Notes under the pieces: generated by a model | What the model saw: the letters and a program-made list of their open reading frames with translations, nothing else | What the model was told of the DNA's origin: nothing | Databases searched by the model: none | In this document: one piece after another, positions 26,375 through 35,671 of the stretch | Layout: each line of letters begins with the position of its first letter | How positions within the stretch are numbered: position 1 is the first letter of the stretch | Position numbers and translations under genes: made by a program | NCBI RefSeq assembly: GCF_003383615.1 | Contig: NZ_QNUL01000021.1 | Span: forward strand, 45,184 to 109,183 | DNA: 64,000 bases | Origin: Dyadobacter luteus | GTDB taxonomy: Bacteria > Bacteroidota > Bacteroidia > Cytophagales > Spirosomataceae | Direction: 5' to 3'

Positions 26375-26431
26375 AGAATGAAGAATTAGGAATGAAGAAT
26401 TAGGAATGAAGAGTTAAGAATTATGAATTAG
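26362..26431 (+). repeat. Ten-copy heptamer array overlapping the end of fecR
   Basis: Ten contiguous 7-bp units with no indel: GAATGAA x3, GAATTAG, GAATGAA, GAATTAG, GAATGAA, GAGTTAA, GAATTAT, GAATTAG. The first two units supply the fecR terminal codons and its TGA stop. The last unit runs directly into the hairpin AGCCT-GAA-AGGCT at 26430-26442. Confidence 0.85.
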
Positions 26432-26480
26432 CCTGAAAGGCTTCATATCTGCGGGTAGGCATTGCCTTGCTCGCTGGGAG
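26430..26480 (+). repeat. Degenerate copy of the two-hairpin dispersed repeat
   Basis: AGCCTGAAAGGCTTC at 26430-26444 matches the core found four times at 56.2-56.6 kb and once, inverted, at 46.6 kb. Its second hairpin is degenerate here (AGGC-ATT-GCCT at 26457-26467 instead of CGGGGC-nnn-GCCCCG). The rest of the 352-bp fecR-susC gap is AT-rich with no gene. Confidence 0.65.
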
Positions 26481-26600
26481 TTAAAATTAGCCTGCTCAAT
26501 GGAAGAGTCAGAATTAATCATTAACAATTAATAATTGACCATTAATCCTAAACCCTTAAAAATTATACGAAACAGGAACCTTAACTAACCCAAAAAAAGA

Positions 26601-26630
26601 GAGTCGGCAATGTTCCCGCATTACCGACTC
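26601..26630 (+). promoter_or_regulatory. Stem-loop in the leader of susC (module A)
   Basis: GAGTCGGCAATG and CATTACCGACTC form a 12-bp stem with one mismatch and a 6-nt loop, 97 nt before the susC ATG. It is preceded by CAAAAAAAGA and followed by AAAAGAAAA, so it lacks a plus-strand T-run. An attenuator, mRNA stabiliser or minus-strand terminator are all possible. Confidence 0.5.
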
Positions 26631-26726
26631 AAAAGAAAATCCCTACATGACTGCTATCATATACTCCCCAAAGGGAGGCGGGGATTGTTTTGCCAATTTT
26701 TCGATAATCACAAAACATTCAAATCT

Positions 26727-29700
26727 ATGAAAAAACCTTTAAAGTACCGACAGGTGCTACTCTGGACGATGCGAATAACAGCTACACAACTCATGTTGGC
26801 CTTTCTGTTTCTGGGAACAGGTTATGCGCGGGAGGGCCATGCGCAGTCTTTGCTTAGCCAAAAGATATCCATTTCTGCCAATGGAAGCGAAGTGAAAAAA
26901 GTTTTACATCAGCTCGAAAAACAGGTTGATGTAAGATTCGTATTCAGTTCGAAGCTGATTAAATCGGCAAGAAAAGTAAATGTATCGGCTCATGATAAAC
27001 CTCTGTACGAAGTACTGGATCAGATACTCACACCGCTGGATCTTCAGTACGAAGTTTCAGGGAAGATTATTATTTTGAGGAGGCTTGAAAACTTACCGGA
27101 AGTTAGTCCTGATCATAAACTCAGTCCTAAAAAAAATGTTTCTGGAAAAGTATTGGATGAAAATAGCCAGCCTCTTCCGGGTGTAAGCATCGTAATAAAA
27201 GGAACCCAAATTGGTACTACTACCAACGCGGAGGGAGTCTTTCAATTGGGGGTAGACCAGGCTAATGCAACCCTTGTGCTTAGTTTCGTAGGATATATAA
27301 CCAAAGAAGTACCTGTAGGAACTCAAAGTACAATTGAGGTAAAAATGCAGCCGGAGGATCAGTCACTACAGGAAGTGGTGGTAGTTGGCTATGGTCAGGT
27401 GAAGAAAAGTGATCTGACAGGATCAGTTTCGACGATTCCGATAGATGAAATCAAAAAAGTAGCCGTCACTTCTATGGATCAGGCACTTCAGGGACGGGCA
27501 GCGGGGGTGCAGATTACTCAAAACTCAGGAGCGCCGGGCGGAGCAACTACAATCCGTATTCGTGGAGGAAATTCTATACAAGGAGACAATGAGCCTCTGT
27601 ATGTTATTGATGGTATCCCATTCAAAAATGACGCTACTGACAGCGGCTCCAACTTCAATGTGTTAAGTACGCTGAACCCAAGTGATATTGAATCGATGAC
27701 TATTTTGAAAGACGCTTCCTCCACTGCGATTTACGGCTCCAGAGGAGCTAACGGAGTTGTAATTATTACGACCAAAAGAGGAAAAGCAGGCAGATCCACT
27801 ATCAGTCTGGATGCTTTCTATGGGATACAGTCGGTTCGCCGTAAATACCCCGTGTTCAATGCCCGTGAATATGCACAATTCGTAAATGATGCCAACACCA
27901 ATGAAAATCGAAACCCCGTTTATACATCAGAACAAATAGAAGCTTTTGGTGAAGGAACCGACTGGCAGGATGAAATCTTCCGTAGCGCGCCGACTTACAA
28001 CTATCAGCTTTCGATGAGTGGGGGGGACGACAAAACGCAATATGCAATTTCCGGAGGTTACTACAAACAGGATGGTATCGTTGTCAACTCGAATTTTGAT
28101 CGTTATTCATTTCGGGTTAATCTTGACAGAAAGCTTACCGATAAGATAAAGGTGGGTAACAGTCTGACGGTGAATCGCACTGTCACAAACCAGTCGCGTA
28201 CTGATGGAAATGTGGGCAGTTCCGGGCTGGTGACGATGGCTGCGTTACAGTTCCCTTCAATCCTGCCGGTATACAATCCGGACGGAACCTACCTGATGAA
28301 TCACCCCGCGTTCAACTTTACTGCTGATAACCCTGTTGCACTGGCGAAGGATAGTAAAAACAAAAATACGGCATACCGTGTATTTGGTAATATTTTCGGT
28401 GATTATCAAATCATCAATGGATTGAACCTGAGAGTGGTGCTGGGTATCGATGGTGTAATGCAAAAGCAGGATAGTTATGTTCCGAGAAGTGTAGCGAGCG
28501 GATTGTCTCAGGGAGGTTTCGGTAGCATTCGTAATGGTCAGTCGGTTACCTGGCTAAATGAAAATCTTTTGACTTATACCAAAAATTTCAACAAACTACA
28601 TAACCTGACTGTACTGCTTGGTTATACTCAGCAGGCAAACCGAACAGAAAATAGTTATGCGGCCTCACGAAATTTTGTAAATGATAATTTAGGTACAGGT
28701 AATATTGGCTCAGGATCAGTGGCTCTGGTACCTTCGTCGGGTATTGGAACCTGGGGGTTGGAGTCCTATCTGGGACGTGTCAACTATGAATTCAATGAGA
28801 AATATTTGCTAACGGCATCGTTCCGGGCAGATGGCTCGTCTCGTTTTGGCGGCAATAAACGTTATGGTTTTTTTCCGTCGCTCGCATTGGCATGGCGAAC
28901 TTCTGAGGAATCGTTTATAAAAAACATTCAGGCTATCAGTGAGTTAAAGTTGAGAGCTACGATTGGTTCGACTGGGAATCAGGATGGAATAGGCAACTAT
29001 CCGGCTTTTTCGCTGCTATCAACCCAAAACTATGTGTTTGGAAATAATGTGTCCACAGGTATAAGTCCAAACCAGATTGCAAACCCCGATCTTTCCTGGG
29101 AAACTACTACACAATCAGATATCGGTATTGACCTGAGCCTTTTTAGAAACCGTCTTACTTTCACGGCTGATGCATATATCAAACGCACCCAAGATCTGCT
29201 TTTAAGTGTAACGATCCCAAGTACTTCCGGTTTCTCCAGCGGAATTCAGAATCTTGGTAAAGTTGAGAACAGGGGAATTGAGTTGAGTGTAACATCTATC
29301 AACCTCGACGGAGCTTTTAAATGGAAGACAGATTTCAATTATGCGTTGAACCGTAACAAAGTACTTGACATCGGTGGCACGTCACAGATCTTTGCAGGTG
29401 GAGCCGCAAATATTGCGCAGAATGTTAACTCAGGGATAATCCGTGTTGGCGAGCCGCTTGGTTCCTTTTATGGTTACATCACCGATGGTCTATATCAGAG
29501 TGACGAAGAGTTAAAAGCGCTTGTTGATGCGAATGCCCGTAAACCTGGTGACCGTAAATACAAGGATCTGAATGGTGACGGTAGGATTGATGATAACGAT
29601 CGTGTTATTATTGGTCGTGCGCAACCTAAATTTATTGGTGGAATAAATAACACATTTTCGTATAAAGGTCTTGAACTGACAGTCTTTTTTCAAGGTGTTT

Positions 29701-30119
29701 ATGGAAATCAAATCCTGAATGCAAACCGTTTTGAGTTGGAATACCTGAACGGGACGAGCAACCAGAGCAGAGATATGCTTAACCGCTGGACGCCCACCAA
29801 TACGAATACCGATATTCCAAGAGCTTCAACAACGCGCCCTGCAAACCGTATCTCAACGCGACAGATTGAAGATGGATCTTACCTGCGTCTGAAGAATATC
29901 CAGCTGGCCTACACGCTGCCGTCGGCTGTAACGAAAGCATTGCATTTACAGGGCTTACGTTTCTACGTTTCGGCACAGAACTATATGACATGGACGAAGT
30001 ATTCAGGTTACGATCCGGAAGTGAATCGTTTTGGTCAGGACAGCCGGAGCCAGGGATTTGACTATGCGAGTTACCCGGCTGCCAAAACCTTGATTTTTGG
30101 TTTAAATGTTGGTTTTTAA
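26727..30119 (+). CDS. SusC/RagA TonB-dependent receptor with STN signalling domain (module A)
   Basis: Outer-membrane glycan importer. The ATG at 26727 (1130 aa) opens a proper signal peptide ending near GHAQS; a longer in-frame start upstream does not. Domains: STN secretin/TonB N-terminal domain about 45-120 (SEVKKVLHQLEKQVDVRFVF), CarboxypepD_reg-like about 140-215 (VSGKVLDENSQPLPGV), then the plug with EVVVVGYG. SusC-type signatures PLYVIDGIPF and AIYGSRGANGVVIITTKRG are present. The beta-barrel ends in an aromatic residue (LNVGF). The Ca-binding-like DLNGDGRIDDNDR lies in the last third. The STN domain fits the adjoining sigma/FecR pair. SusD follows 31 nt downstream. Confidence 0.95.
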   Translation: MKKPLKYRQVLLWTMRITATQLMLAFLFLGTGYAREGHAQSLLSQKISISANGSEVKKVLHQLEKQVDVRFVFSSKLIKSARKVNVSAHDKPLYEVLDQILTPLDLQYEVSGKIIILRRLENLPEVSPDHKLSPKKNVSGKVLDENSQPLPGVSIVIKGTQIGTTTNAEGVFQLGVDQANATLVLSFVGYITKEVPVGTQSTIEVKMQPEDQSLQEVVVVGYGQVKKSDLTGSVSTIPIDEIKKVAVTSMDQALQGRAAGVQITQNSGAPGGATTIRIRGGNSIQGDNEPLYVIDGIPFKNDATDSGSNFNVLSTLNPSDIESMTILKDASSTAIYGSRGANGVVIITTKRGKAGRSTISLDAFYGIQSVRRKYPVFNAREYAQFVNDANTNENRNPVYTSEQIEAFGEGTDWQDEIFRSAPTYNYQLSMSGGDDKTQYAISGGYYKQDGIVVNSNFDRYSFRVNLDRKLTDKIKVGNSLTVNRTVTNQSRTDGNVGSSGLVTMAALQFPSILPVYNPDGTYLMNHPAFNFTADNPVALAKDSKNKNTAYRVFGNIFGDYQIINGLNLRVVLGIDGVMQKQDSYVPRSVASGLSQGGFGSIRNGQSVTWLNENLLTYTKNFNKLHNLTVLLGYTQQANRTENSYAASRNFVNDNLGTGNIGSGSVALVPSSGIGTWGLESYLGRVNYEFNEKYLLTASFRADGSSRFGGNKRYGFFPSLALAWRTSEESFIKNIQAISELKLRATIGSTGNQDGIGNYPAFSLLSTQNYVFGNNVSTGISPNQIANPDLSWETTTQSDIGIDLSLFRNRLTFTADAYIKRTQDLLLSVTIPSTSGFSSGIQNLGKVENRGIELSVTSINLDGAFKWKTDFNYALNRNKVLDIGGTSQIFAGGAANIAQNVNSGIIRVGEPLGSFYGYITDGLYQSDEELKALVDANARKPGDRKYKDLNGDGRIDDNDRVIIGRAQPKFIGGINNTFSYKGLELTVFFQGVYGNQILNANRFELEYLNGTSNQSRDMLNRWTPTNTNTDIPRASTTRPANRISTRQIEDGSYLRLKNIQLAYTLPSAVTKALHLQGLRFYVSAQNYMTWTKYSGYDPEVNRFGQDSRSQGFDYASYPAAKTLIFGLNVGF

Positions 30120-30150
30120 GAATTTATAAGCATTTTAAAGCAGAGTCCAG

Positions 30151-31581
30151 ATGAAGAAAATATTCTTACTTTTGACAACCTTGTGCGTTGTGTCAGCGTG
30201 TAACGTCCTTGACCAGATACCCGAATCGAACTTTACTCCGTCCAATTTTTATAAAAATTCAGATGACGCCATTGCCGCTGTAAGTTCGGTATATGACCAA
30301 ATGAACACCGCTGAACTCTATAATCAGGTGATCTGGATTATTCAGGATCAGGCCACCGATGATTCTGAGTGGGGAGGAGGTCGGTCTACTTCCAATCAAG
30401 CCAAAAATGATTTGGATAAATATACTTTTACTCCTGCTACCAGTACATTTCAGTCTACATGGAGCACGCTGTATAGAGGTATCAACCGCGCCAATGCGGC
30501 CATAGAGCGTATTCCCGGGATTACGATGGATCCTGCTCTGCAAGCCCGACTGATTGCCGAGGCTAAATTCATGCGTGGATTCTATTATTTTACATTAGTC
30601 CGGTTTTTCGGTGACGTTCCTTTGACATTAAAAGAAACTACCTCGCTTACGGACCTGCAAATAGCAAGAGCACCCATCGGAGAAGTTTATGCTCAGATAA
30701 TCAAAGATTTCACCGAAGCAGAAGCTATACTTCCAGTGACGTATTCAGGTGGTGATCGTGGGCGTGCTACCAAAGGAGCCGCCACAGCATTTCTTGCTAA
30801 GGTACATCTCACCCGTAAGGATTGGCCTAATGCTTCTGCAAAAGCCAAGCAGGTGATTGATTCAGGTCTGTATGATCTTTGGGCTACCTTCCCCGAAGTA
30901 TTTACAATCGCCAATAAAAATGGAAAGGAAGCGATATTTGAAGTACAGGCACTCGGAGGAGGTTTTGGGGAAGGAAGCTGGATGCAGGGGTACATGCGTC
31001 CTAATTTTGATCGTGTAAACAATGTCACTGGCTTTGGTGACGATCCTGTTACCAAAAACTTGTATGAAACTTACACCGCTGCTGACAAACGAAGGGATGT
31101 GACCATACGGGTTTATTCCTCTACAACCACTCCGGCGGCTCCTGCCAGCGTAGATTTTCCGGGATACGTTTACAAATACCTTGATCCGAGTGCAACAGCA
31201 AATGGTGAGGGGAGCAATAACTTCCCTGTGATACGCTATGCGGATGTACTTCTAATGTATGCAGAGGCATTGAATGAACAAGGAGCGGGAAATGCAGACG
31301 CATTTGCTGCTGTAAACAGAATCCGTACACGAGCCGGGTTAGCGTCGCTACCGACCTCACTAAGTCAAACAGCGTTCCGTGACGCCATCTTGTTGGAAAG
31401 AAGGCTGGAACTTGCTTTCGAAGGACATCGCTGGTACGATCTTGTGCGCACTGGTAAGCTGGTGGAAGCAATAAAAGCACAAAACGCGACAATTCAGGTG
31501 ACACAAAATCATCTGCTTTTGCCAATCCCGCAGACAGAGCGTGACGTTAATTCAAACCTGACCCAAAATCCAGGATACTGA
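30151..31581 (+). CDS. SusD/RagB surface lipoprotein (module A)
   Basis: Glycan-binding lid of the preceding SusC pore, anchored at the cell surface. Lipobox VSAC gives lipidated Cys17. The 476-residue length is usual. N-terminal SusD-like TPR region (AEAKFMRGFYYFTLVRFFGDVPL near 135-160) and the C-terminal RagB/SusD domain (RYADVLLMYAEALNE, then LLERRLELAFEGHRWYDLVRTG) are textbook for the family. The protein ends at the typical LLPIPQTERDVNSNLTQNPGY. A GC-containing hairpin (31610-31641) follows, then the FAD oxidoreductase gene after 223 nt. Confidence 0.95.
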   Translation: MKKIFLLLTTLCVVSACNVLDQIPESNFTPSNFYKNSDDAIAAVSSVYDQMNTAELYNQVIWIIQDQATDDSEWGGGRSTSNQAKNDLDKYTFTPATSTFQSTWSTLYRGINRANAAIERIPGITMDPALQARLIAEAKFMRGFYYFTLVRFFGDVPLTLKETTSLTDLQIARAPIGEVYAQIIKDFTEAEAILPVTYSGGDRGRATKGAATAFLAKVHLTRKDWPNASAKAKQVIDSGLYDLWATFPEVFTIANKNGKEAIFEVQALGGGFGEGSWMQGYMRPNFDRVNNVTGFGDDPVTKNLYETYTAADKRRDVTIRVYSSTTTPAAPASVDFPGYVYKYLDPSATANGEGSNNFPVIRYADVLLMYAEALNEQGAGNADAFAAVNRIRTRAGLASLPTSLSQTAFRDAILLERRLELAFEGHRWYDLVRTGKLVEAIKAQNATIQVTQNHLLLPIPQTERDVNSNLTQNPGY

Positions 31582-31602
31582 TAGAAGGGACATTTTGGAC
31601 AT

Positions 31603-31658
31603 TACAATTGCATTACCGACCATTATTTATGCCGGTAATGCAGTATGCTAATGTCAGC
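31603..31658 (+). other. Inverted repeat after susD (module A)
   Basis: GCATTACCG (31610-31618) pairs with CGGTAATGC (31633-31641), and outer flanks GACATTA/TAATGTC extend the pairing. There is no T-run, so it is a poor intrinsic terminator; it may limit read-through or protect the susCD mRNA end. The remainder of the 223-bp gap holds nothing recognisable. Confidence 0.5.
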
Positions 31659-31804
31659 GAAAGGAAAAGTTGATCTGAGAAAATTCTGACTATTAATACA
31701 ACACTACACAGGGATATTGCTGATTAAATTGTCTTTTCGGTATTGCCGATGCCATCATGATGGTTCCTGATTTTAAATAGTTTTTACTAAACCTTTTAAT
31801 CGAA

Positions 31805-33460
31805 ATGAAGTATAATTTGATTTGTCTGATACTGGGAGCCTTTTTGAGCCTGGTTTCTTGTGGTGCTAATGAACAATCCAAAGACGCCTTCGAAGCCGAT
31901 GTAATTGTGTACGGCGGGACATCGGCTGCCGTTACTGCTGCCGTGCAGGTGGTGAAGCAGGGCAAAACAGTATTGGTGGTTTCTCCTGATAAACACCTCG
32001 GTGGACTTTCTTCGGGTGGGCTTGGTTTTACCGATACTGGAAATAAATCGGTGATCGGCGGGCTTGCGCGTGAGTTCTACCATCGTGTATATATGCATTA
32101 CGATAAGCCGGAGTCGTGGGAATGGCAAAAGAAGGATGAGTATGGCAACAAAGGACAGGGGACACCAGCAATGGATGGAGCCGAACGTACAATGTGGATT
32201 TTTGAGCCTAAAGTTGCGGAGAAGGTTTTTGAGGATTTTGTGAAGGAGAATAAGCTGAAAATATACCGTGACGAATGGCTGGATCGTGAAAAAGGCGTTG
32301 AAAAGAAGAATGGACGTATCATTTCTATCAAGACATTAAGCGGAAAGACTTTCAAGGGGAAAATGTTTATTGATGCGACCTACGAAGGTGACCTGATGGC
32401 GTCTGCAGGCGTGAAATATCATGTGGGACGGGAAGCTAATAGCGTGTACAATGAGGAATGGAATGGTATTCAGGCGGGTGTATTTCAGCATAAACACTAT
32501 TTTGAGAAAAACATAAGTCCATATAAAATTGAAGGTGATCCTAAAAGTGGATTGTTACCATATGTGACGGATGAGAAGATAGGAAAAAATGGTGAGGGTG
32601 ATGATAAAATACAGGCTTATTGCTTCCGTATGTGCTTGTCGTCGAATCCTGACAACCGCATTCCTTTTGCCAAACCCGAAGGTTATGACCGTTCGAAATA
32701 TGAATTGCTGGCACGTGTATACAAAGCGGGATGGACAGAAACTTTCCAGAAATATGATCCTATTCCCAACAGGAAAACGGATACCAATAACCATGGGCCA
32801 TTTAGTACAGATTTCATAGGTCAGAATTACGACTATCCTGAAGCAAGCTACGAACGGCGCAAGGAGATTATCAAAGAGCATGAGTTGTATCAGAAAGGAC
32901 TGATGTACTACTGGAGCAATGACGAGGCTGTTCCCGCTGACGTACGGGCTGAAATGAATAAATGGGGATTGCCCAAAGATGAATTTAAAGATAACGGTGG
33001 CTGGCCTCACCAGCTGTATATCCGTGAAGCCCGCCGGATGATAGGGCAGGAAGTGGTAACAGAGAATGAGACGCTAGGTAAAAAGGCTGTGAATCAGTCT
33101 GTTGGTATGGGGTCTTATTCTTTGGACTCACACAATGCCCAACGTTATGTAAAAGAAGATGGTTTTGTCCAGAATGAAGGCGACATTGGCGTGCATCCTA
33201 AAAAACCATATGGTATTGCCTATGGTGCGATTATTCCTAAAAAGGAGGATTGTGAAAATTTGCTGGTTCCTGTGTGTGTATCCAGCTCACATATTGCTTT
33301 CGGATCCATTCGTATGGAGCCTGTTTTTATGATCCTCGGGCAAAGTGCTGCTTCTGCTGCGATCCTGGCAATTGATAATAAGCAGTCGGTACAAGAGGTC
33401 GATTACAAAGCCCTGGAAGCACAGCTACTTAAAGATAAGCAGAAACTCGTTGTTGAGTAA
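31805..33460 (+). CDS. Lipoprotein FAD-dependent oxidoreductase (FAD_oxidored/PF12831-like)
   Basis: Flavoprotein of 551 residues with an export signal and lipobox LVSC (Cys19), so probably on the periplasmic or surface side of a membrane. The FAD-binding start ADVIVYGGTSAAVTAAVQ (about 29-46) is followed by HLGGLSSGGLGFTDTG, typical of the PF12831 family found in polysaccharide loci. The C-terminal CVSSSHIAFGSIRMEP and GQSAASAAILAI complete the FAD fold. Substrate unknown; relatives are often next to glycoside or uronate degradation genes. It lies in the same direction after SusCD and ends at a strong terminator, so it is likely the last gene of the module A operon. Confidence 0.85.
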   Translation: MKYNLICLILGAFLSLVSCGANEQSKDAFEADVIVYGGTSAAVTAAVQVVKQGKTVLVVSPDKHLGGLSSGGLGFTDTGNKSVIGGLAREFYHRVYMHYDKPESWEWQKKDEYGNKGQGTPAMDGAERTMWIFEPKVAEKVFEDFVKENKLKIYRDEWLDREKGVEKKNGRIISIKTLSGKTFKGKMFIDATYEGDLMASAGVKYHVGREANSVYNEEWNGIQAGVFQHKHYFEKNISPYKIEGDPKSGLLPYVTDEKIGKNGEGDDKIQAYCFRMCLSSNPDNRIPFAKPEGYDRSKYELLARVYKAGWTETFQKYDPIPNRKTDTNNHGPFSTDFIGQNYDYPEASYERRKEIIKEHELYQKGLMYYWSNDEAVPADVRAEMNKWGLPKDEFKDNGGWPHQLYIREARRMIGQEVVTENETLGKKAVNQSVGMGSYSLDSHNAQRYVKEDGFVQNEGDIGVHPKKPYGIAYGAIIPKKEDCENLLVPVCVSSSHIAFGSIRMEPVFMILGQSAASAAILAIDNKQSVQEVDYKALEAQLLKDKQKLVVE

Positions 33461-33514
33461 TACGTTGTAAATGAAGGAATTGATCAAGTTTGTAAATTGG
33501 GATATATAATGTGA

Positions 33515-33558
33515 AAAATTGGATAGTCGCAACAAATGAGACTATCCAATTTTTTTTA
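33515..33558 (+). terminator. Terminator of FAD oxidoreductase gene
   Basis: 14-bp perfect stem, AAAATTGGATAGTC (33515-33528) with its complement (33540-33553), 11-nt loop and an eight-T run. It closes the sigma/FecR/SusCD/FAD unit. Confidence 0.9.
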
Positions 33559-33600
33559 GCCAGAGTATTAACAAAATTTTAATTGGTTTCCTGATCACAA

Positions 33601-33634
33601 TTGAATACGATTAAATAGGTATTCTTTACTTTTG
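33601..33634 (+). promoter_or_regulatory. Candidate Bacteroidota promoter for the MFS-GMC operon
   Basis: TTG at 33601-33603, a 23-nt spacer and TACTTTTG at 33627-33634, an exact TAnnTTTG. The leader to the ATG at 33827 would be about 185 nt, long enough for regulation. Together with the terminator at 33515-33558 it accounts for the 366-bp gap. Confidence 0.6.
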
Positions 33635-33826
33635 CCTTCCAAAATTGATGTTATTTCTGATCTCGATAATAATTTCTCTTTTGCGACTGAGGGGTAGTGT
33701 AGCTTTTTGTTGTCTGTATTAAGAAAATAAAAAATAGAATTTTTATAATTTTTTAAGTCGAGGCTTTACCAAAAAGCGGGAAAGCCGGTTTCAATTACTC
33801 CCTGAAAATATTTTTAACTTTTACAC

Positions 33827-35068
33827 ATGACCATTACTCCTGAACCTCGTTCTAATTTTTCACATCTTTTCAGTGCTCCGGTAATTGTGGCCGCATTGGG
33901 CTACTTTGTGGATATCTACGATTTGCTTTTATTTGGTATAGTGCGGTTGCCAAGTTTAGCTTCGCTTGGTCTTTCCGACACCGAAATTTCCCAAACAGGT
34001 GCCAGCATCCTCAACTGGCAAATGGCAGGGCTACTCCTTGGCGGAATTTTATGGGGAGTTTTAGGAGATAAAAAAGGAAGACTTTCAGTTCTGTTCGGCT
34101 CTATTATCACCTACTCATTGGCCAATATTGCCTGCGGTTTTGTTCAGGATCCTACTACCTATAAACTTTTACGTTTCATTGCCGGAATCGGTCTGGCGGG
34201 TGAATTAGGCGCGGGTATTACGCTCGTTTCCGAAATATTGCCAAAACATCTACGCGCCATCGGTACTTCTCTGGTAGCTGGCGTAGGTTTGTTGGGAGCT
34301 GTAGTGGCCTATTTCACTGTCGAGTTTTTCGACTGGCGTTATGCTTATTTCATAGGAGGCGGATTAGGTATTTCTTTGCTTCTGCTACGCATAGGTGTTT
34401 TTGAATCAGGTATTTTTAAAGATTTGAAAGACCAGAAACATATTGAGAAAGGAAATTTCTTTTCACTTTTTACCAAACGTGAGCGACTTATTCGTTATCT
34501 GAAATGTATCGGGATTGGTTTGCCTACCTGGTTTGTAATCGGTATTCTGGCAACGTTCAGTAATGAGTTCGGAAAAGCGTTGGGAACAGATGAAGCTATA
34601 AAGCCGGGTCTGGCCATTATGTGGTGTTATGTGGGTTTATCGGTGGGTGACTTTTGCAGTGGTTTCCTGAGTCATTGGCTTGAATCCCGTAAACGCGCCG
34701 TTTTTTATCTGATGCTGTTTACGTTAGTGTGCAGTATTGCGTATTTTTATGCAGGCATCAATAAAGCTGATACATTGTATATTGTGCTTGTTTTACTTGG
34801 ATTTGGAATTGGTTACTGGGCAATGTTTGTTACTATAGGTGCGGAGCAGTTCGGGACAAACCTACGGGCTACTGCAGCCACCACAGTGCCAAACATGGTA
34901 AGGGGTACTGTAATAGGTATGACAACCCTGTTTTCTTTGTTCAAGGATTCATTCTCGGTGATCAATGCAGGTGCTTTGGTAGGTGTAATCTGCTTTGTGA
35001 TTGGTTTGTATTGTATCCAAACCATACCGGAAACGCATGGTCGTGACCTTGACTTTTTGGAAGAATAA
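33827..35068 (+). CDS. MFS transporter
   Basis: Twelve-helix major facilitator of 413 residues in the inner membrane. The first helix carries the Asp motif GYFVDIYDLLLFG. The loop 2-3 signature GDKKGRLSVLFGS is the classic MFS motif A, and RFIAGIGLAGELGAGI resembles helix 4 of sugar-phosphate/aromatic-acid type porters. Lies upstream of, and in the same direction as, the dehydrogenase subunit genes (82 nt gap), so it may import the oxidised product or its precursor. Substrate class is not determinable from sequence alone. Confidence 0.88.
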   Translation: MTITPEPRSNFSHLFSAPVIVAALGYFVDIYDLLLFGIVRLPSLASLGLSDTEISQTGASILNWQMAGLLLGGILWGVLGDKKGRLSVLFGSIITYSLANIACGFVQDPTTYKLLRFIAGIGLAGELGAGITLVSEILPKHLRAIGTSLVAGVGLLGAVVAYFTVEFFDWRYAYFIGGGLGISLLLLRIGVFESGIFKDLKDQKHIEKGNFFSLFTKRERLIRYLKCIGIGLPTWFVIGILATFSNEFGKALGTDEAIKPGLAIMWCYVGLSVGDFCSGFLSHWLESRKRAVFYLMLFTLVCSIAYFYAGINKADTLYIVLVLLGFGIGYWAMFVTIGAEQFGTNLRATAATTVPNMVRGTVIGMTTLFSLFKDSFSVINAGALVGVICFVIGLYCIQTIPETHGRDLDFLEE

Positions 35069-35150
35069 AAAGATTTGAAATAGAAAGAAAAGCATTTTTT
35101 AACCCTTAATATCCGGGATTTATGTCTCGGAGTTGTAATCAGAACTGGAA

Positions 35151-35669
35151 ATGGAAAGACGTGTGGCGTTGAAAAATATGGCTGCAGCCATGGGCGCGAT
35201 GGTTGTAATGCCGGCCTGGGCATCAGGTTGGAATACAAAGGCTGTTTCGGCAGTAGGATTGCTTGATGCCGGAAAAGCGGAGACATTGGCATTGGTAGTA
35301 GAAACTATTATACCGAAAACAGATACGCCCGGAGCCCGTGAACTGGGTGTGGGTGGCTTTGTGGAGAAAATGGTAAAGGATTGCTACGATGCCAAAGCAC
35401 AGGCCGGTTTGTCTGCCGGTCTTGACGCGGTGGAGGCAATCAGCAAAAAGAATTTTAATAAAAGTTATGCCGATCTTACCAAACAGCAGCAACTAAGTCT
35501 TCTGGAAGGTATCGATAAAGGCAGCGATGCTGATCTGAAAGGTTTCTTAGGATTGGTGAAAAACCTGACTATTCAGGGTTATACATCTTCGGAATACGTG
35601 ATGACGAACATTACGCATTACGAAATGATACCTGCAAGATATCATGGCTGTGTGCCTGTGAAAAAATAA
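35151..35669 (+). CDS. Gluconate 2-dehydrogenase subunit 3-like protein with Tat signal
   Basis: Small subunit (172 aa) of a periplasmic flavin dehydrogenase. The N-terminus MERRVALKNMAAAMGAMVV fits a twin-arginine signal (RR-V-A-L-K followed by an Ala-rich hydrophobic stretch) with cleavage near PAWASG. The mature part has the family sequence ETIIPKTDTPGARELGVGGFV at about 54-74 (subunit 3 signature around IIP-TDTPGA). Its partner GMC flavoprotein is the next gene and lacks a signal of its own. In known enzymes the small subunit carries the folded large one through the Tat system. No cytochrome c subunit is encoded nearby. Confidence 0.88.
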   Translation: MERRVALKNMAAAMGAMVVMPAWASGWNTKAVSAVGLLDAGKAETLALVVETIIPKTDTPGARELGVGGFVEKMVKDCYDAKAQAGLSAGLDAVEAISKKNFNKSYADLTKQQQLSLLEGIDKGSDADLKGFLGLVKNLTIQGYTSSEYVMTNITHYEMIPARYHGCVPVKK

Positions 35670-35671
35670 TG

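Noticed and set aside
26610..26726. Upstream in-frame start extending SusC (module A) by 39 residues
   Set aside because: It would place a charged non-signal stretch before a clear signal peptide and would overlap the leader hairpin.
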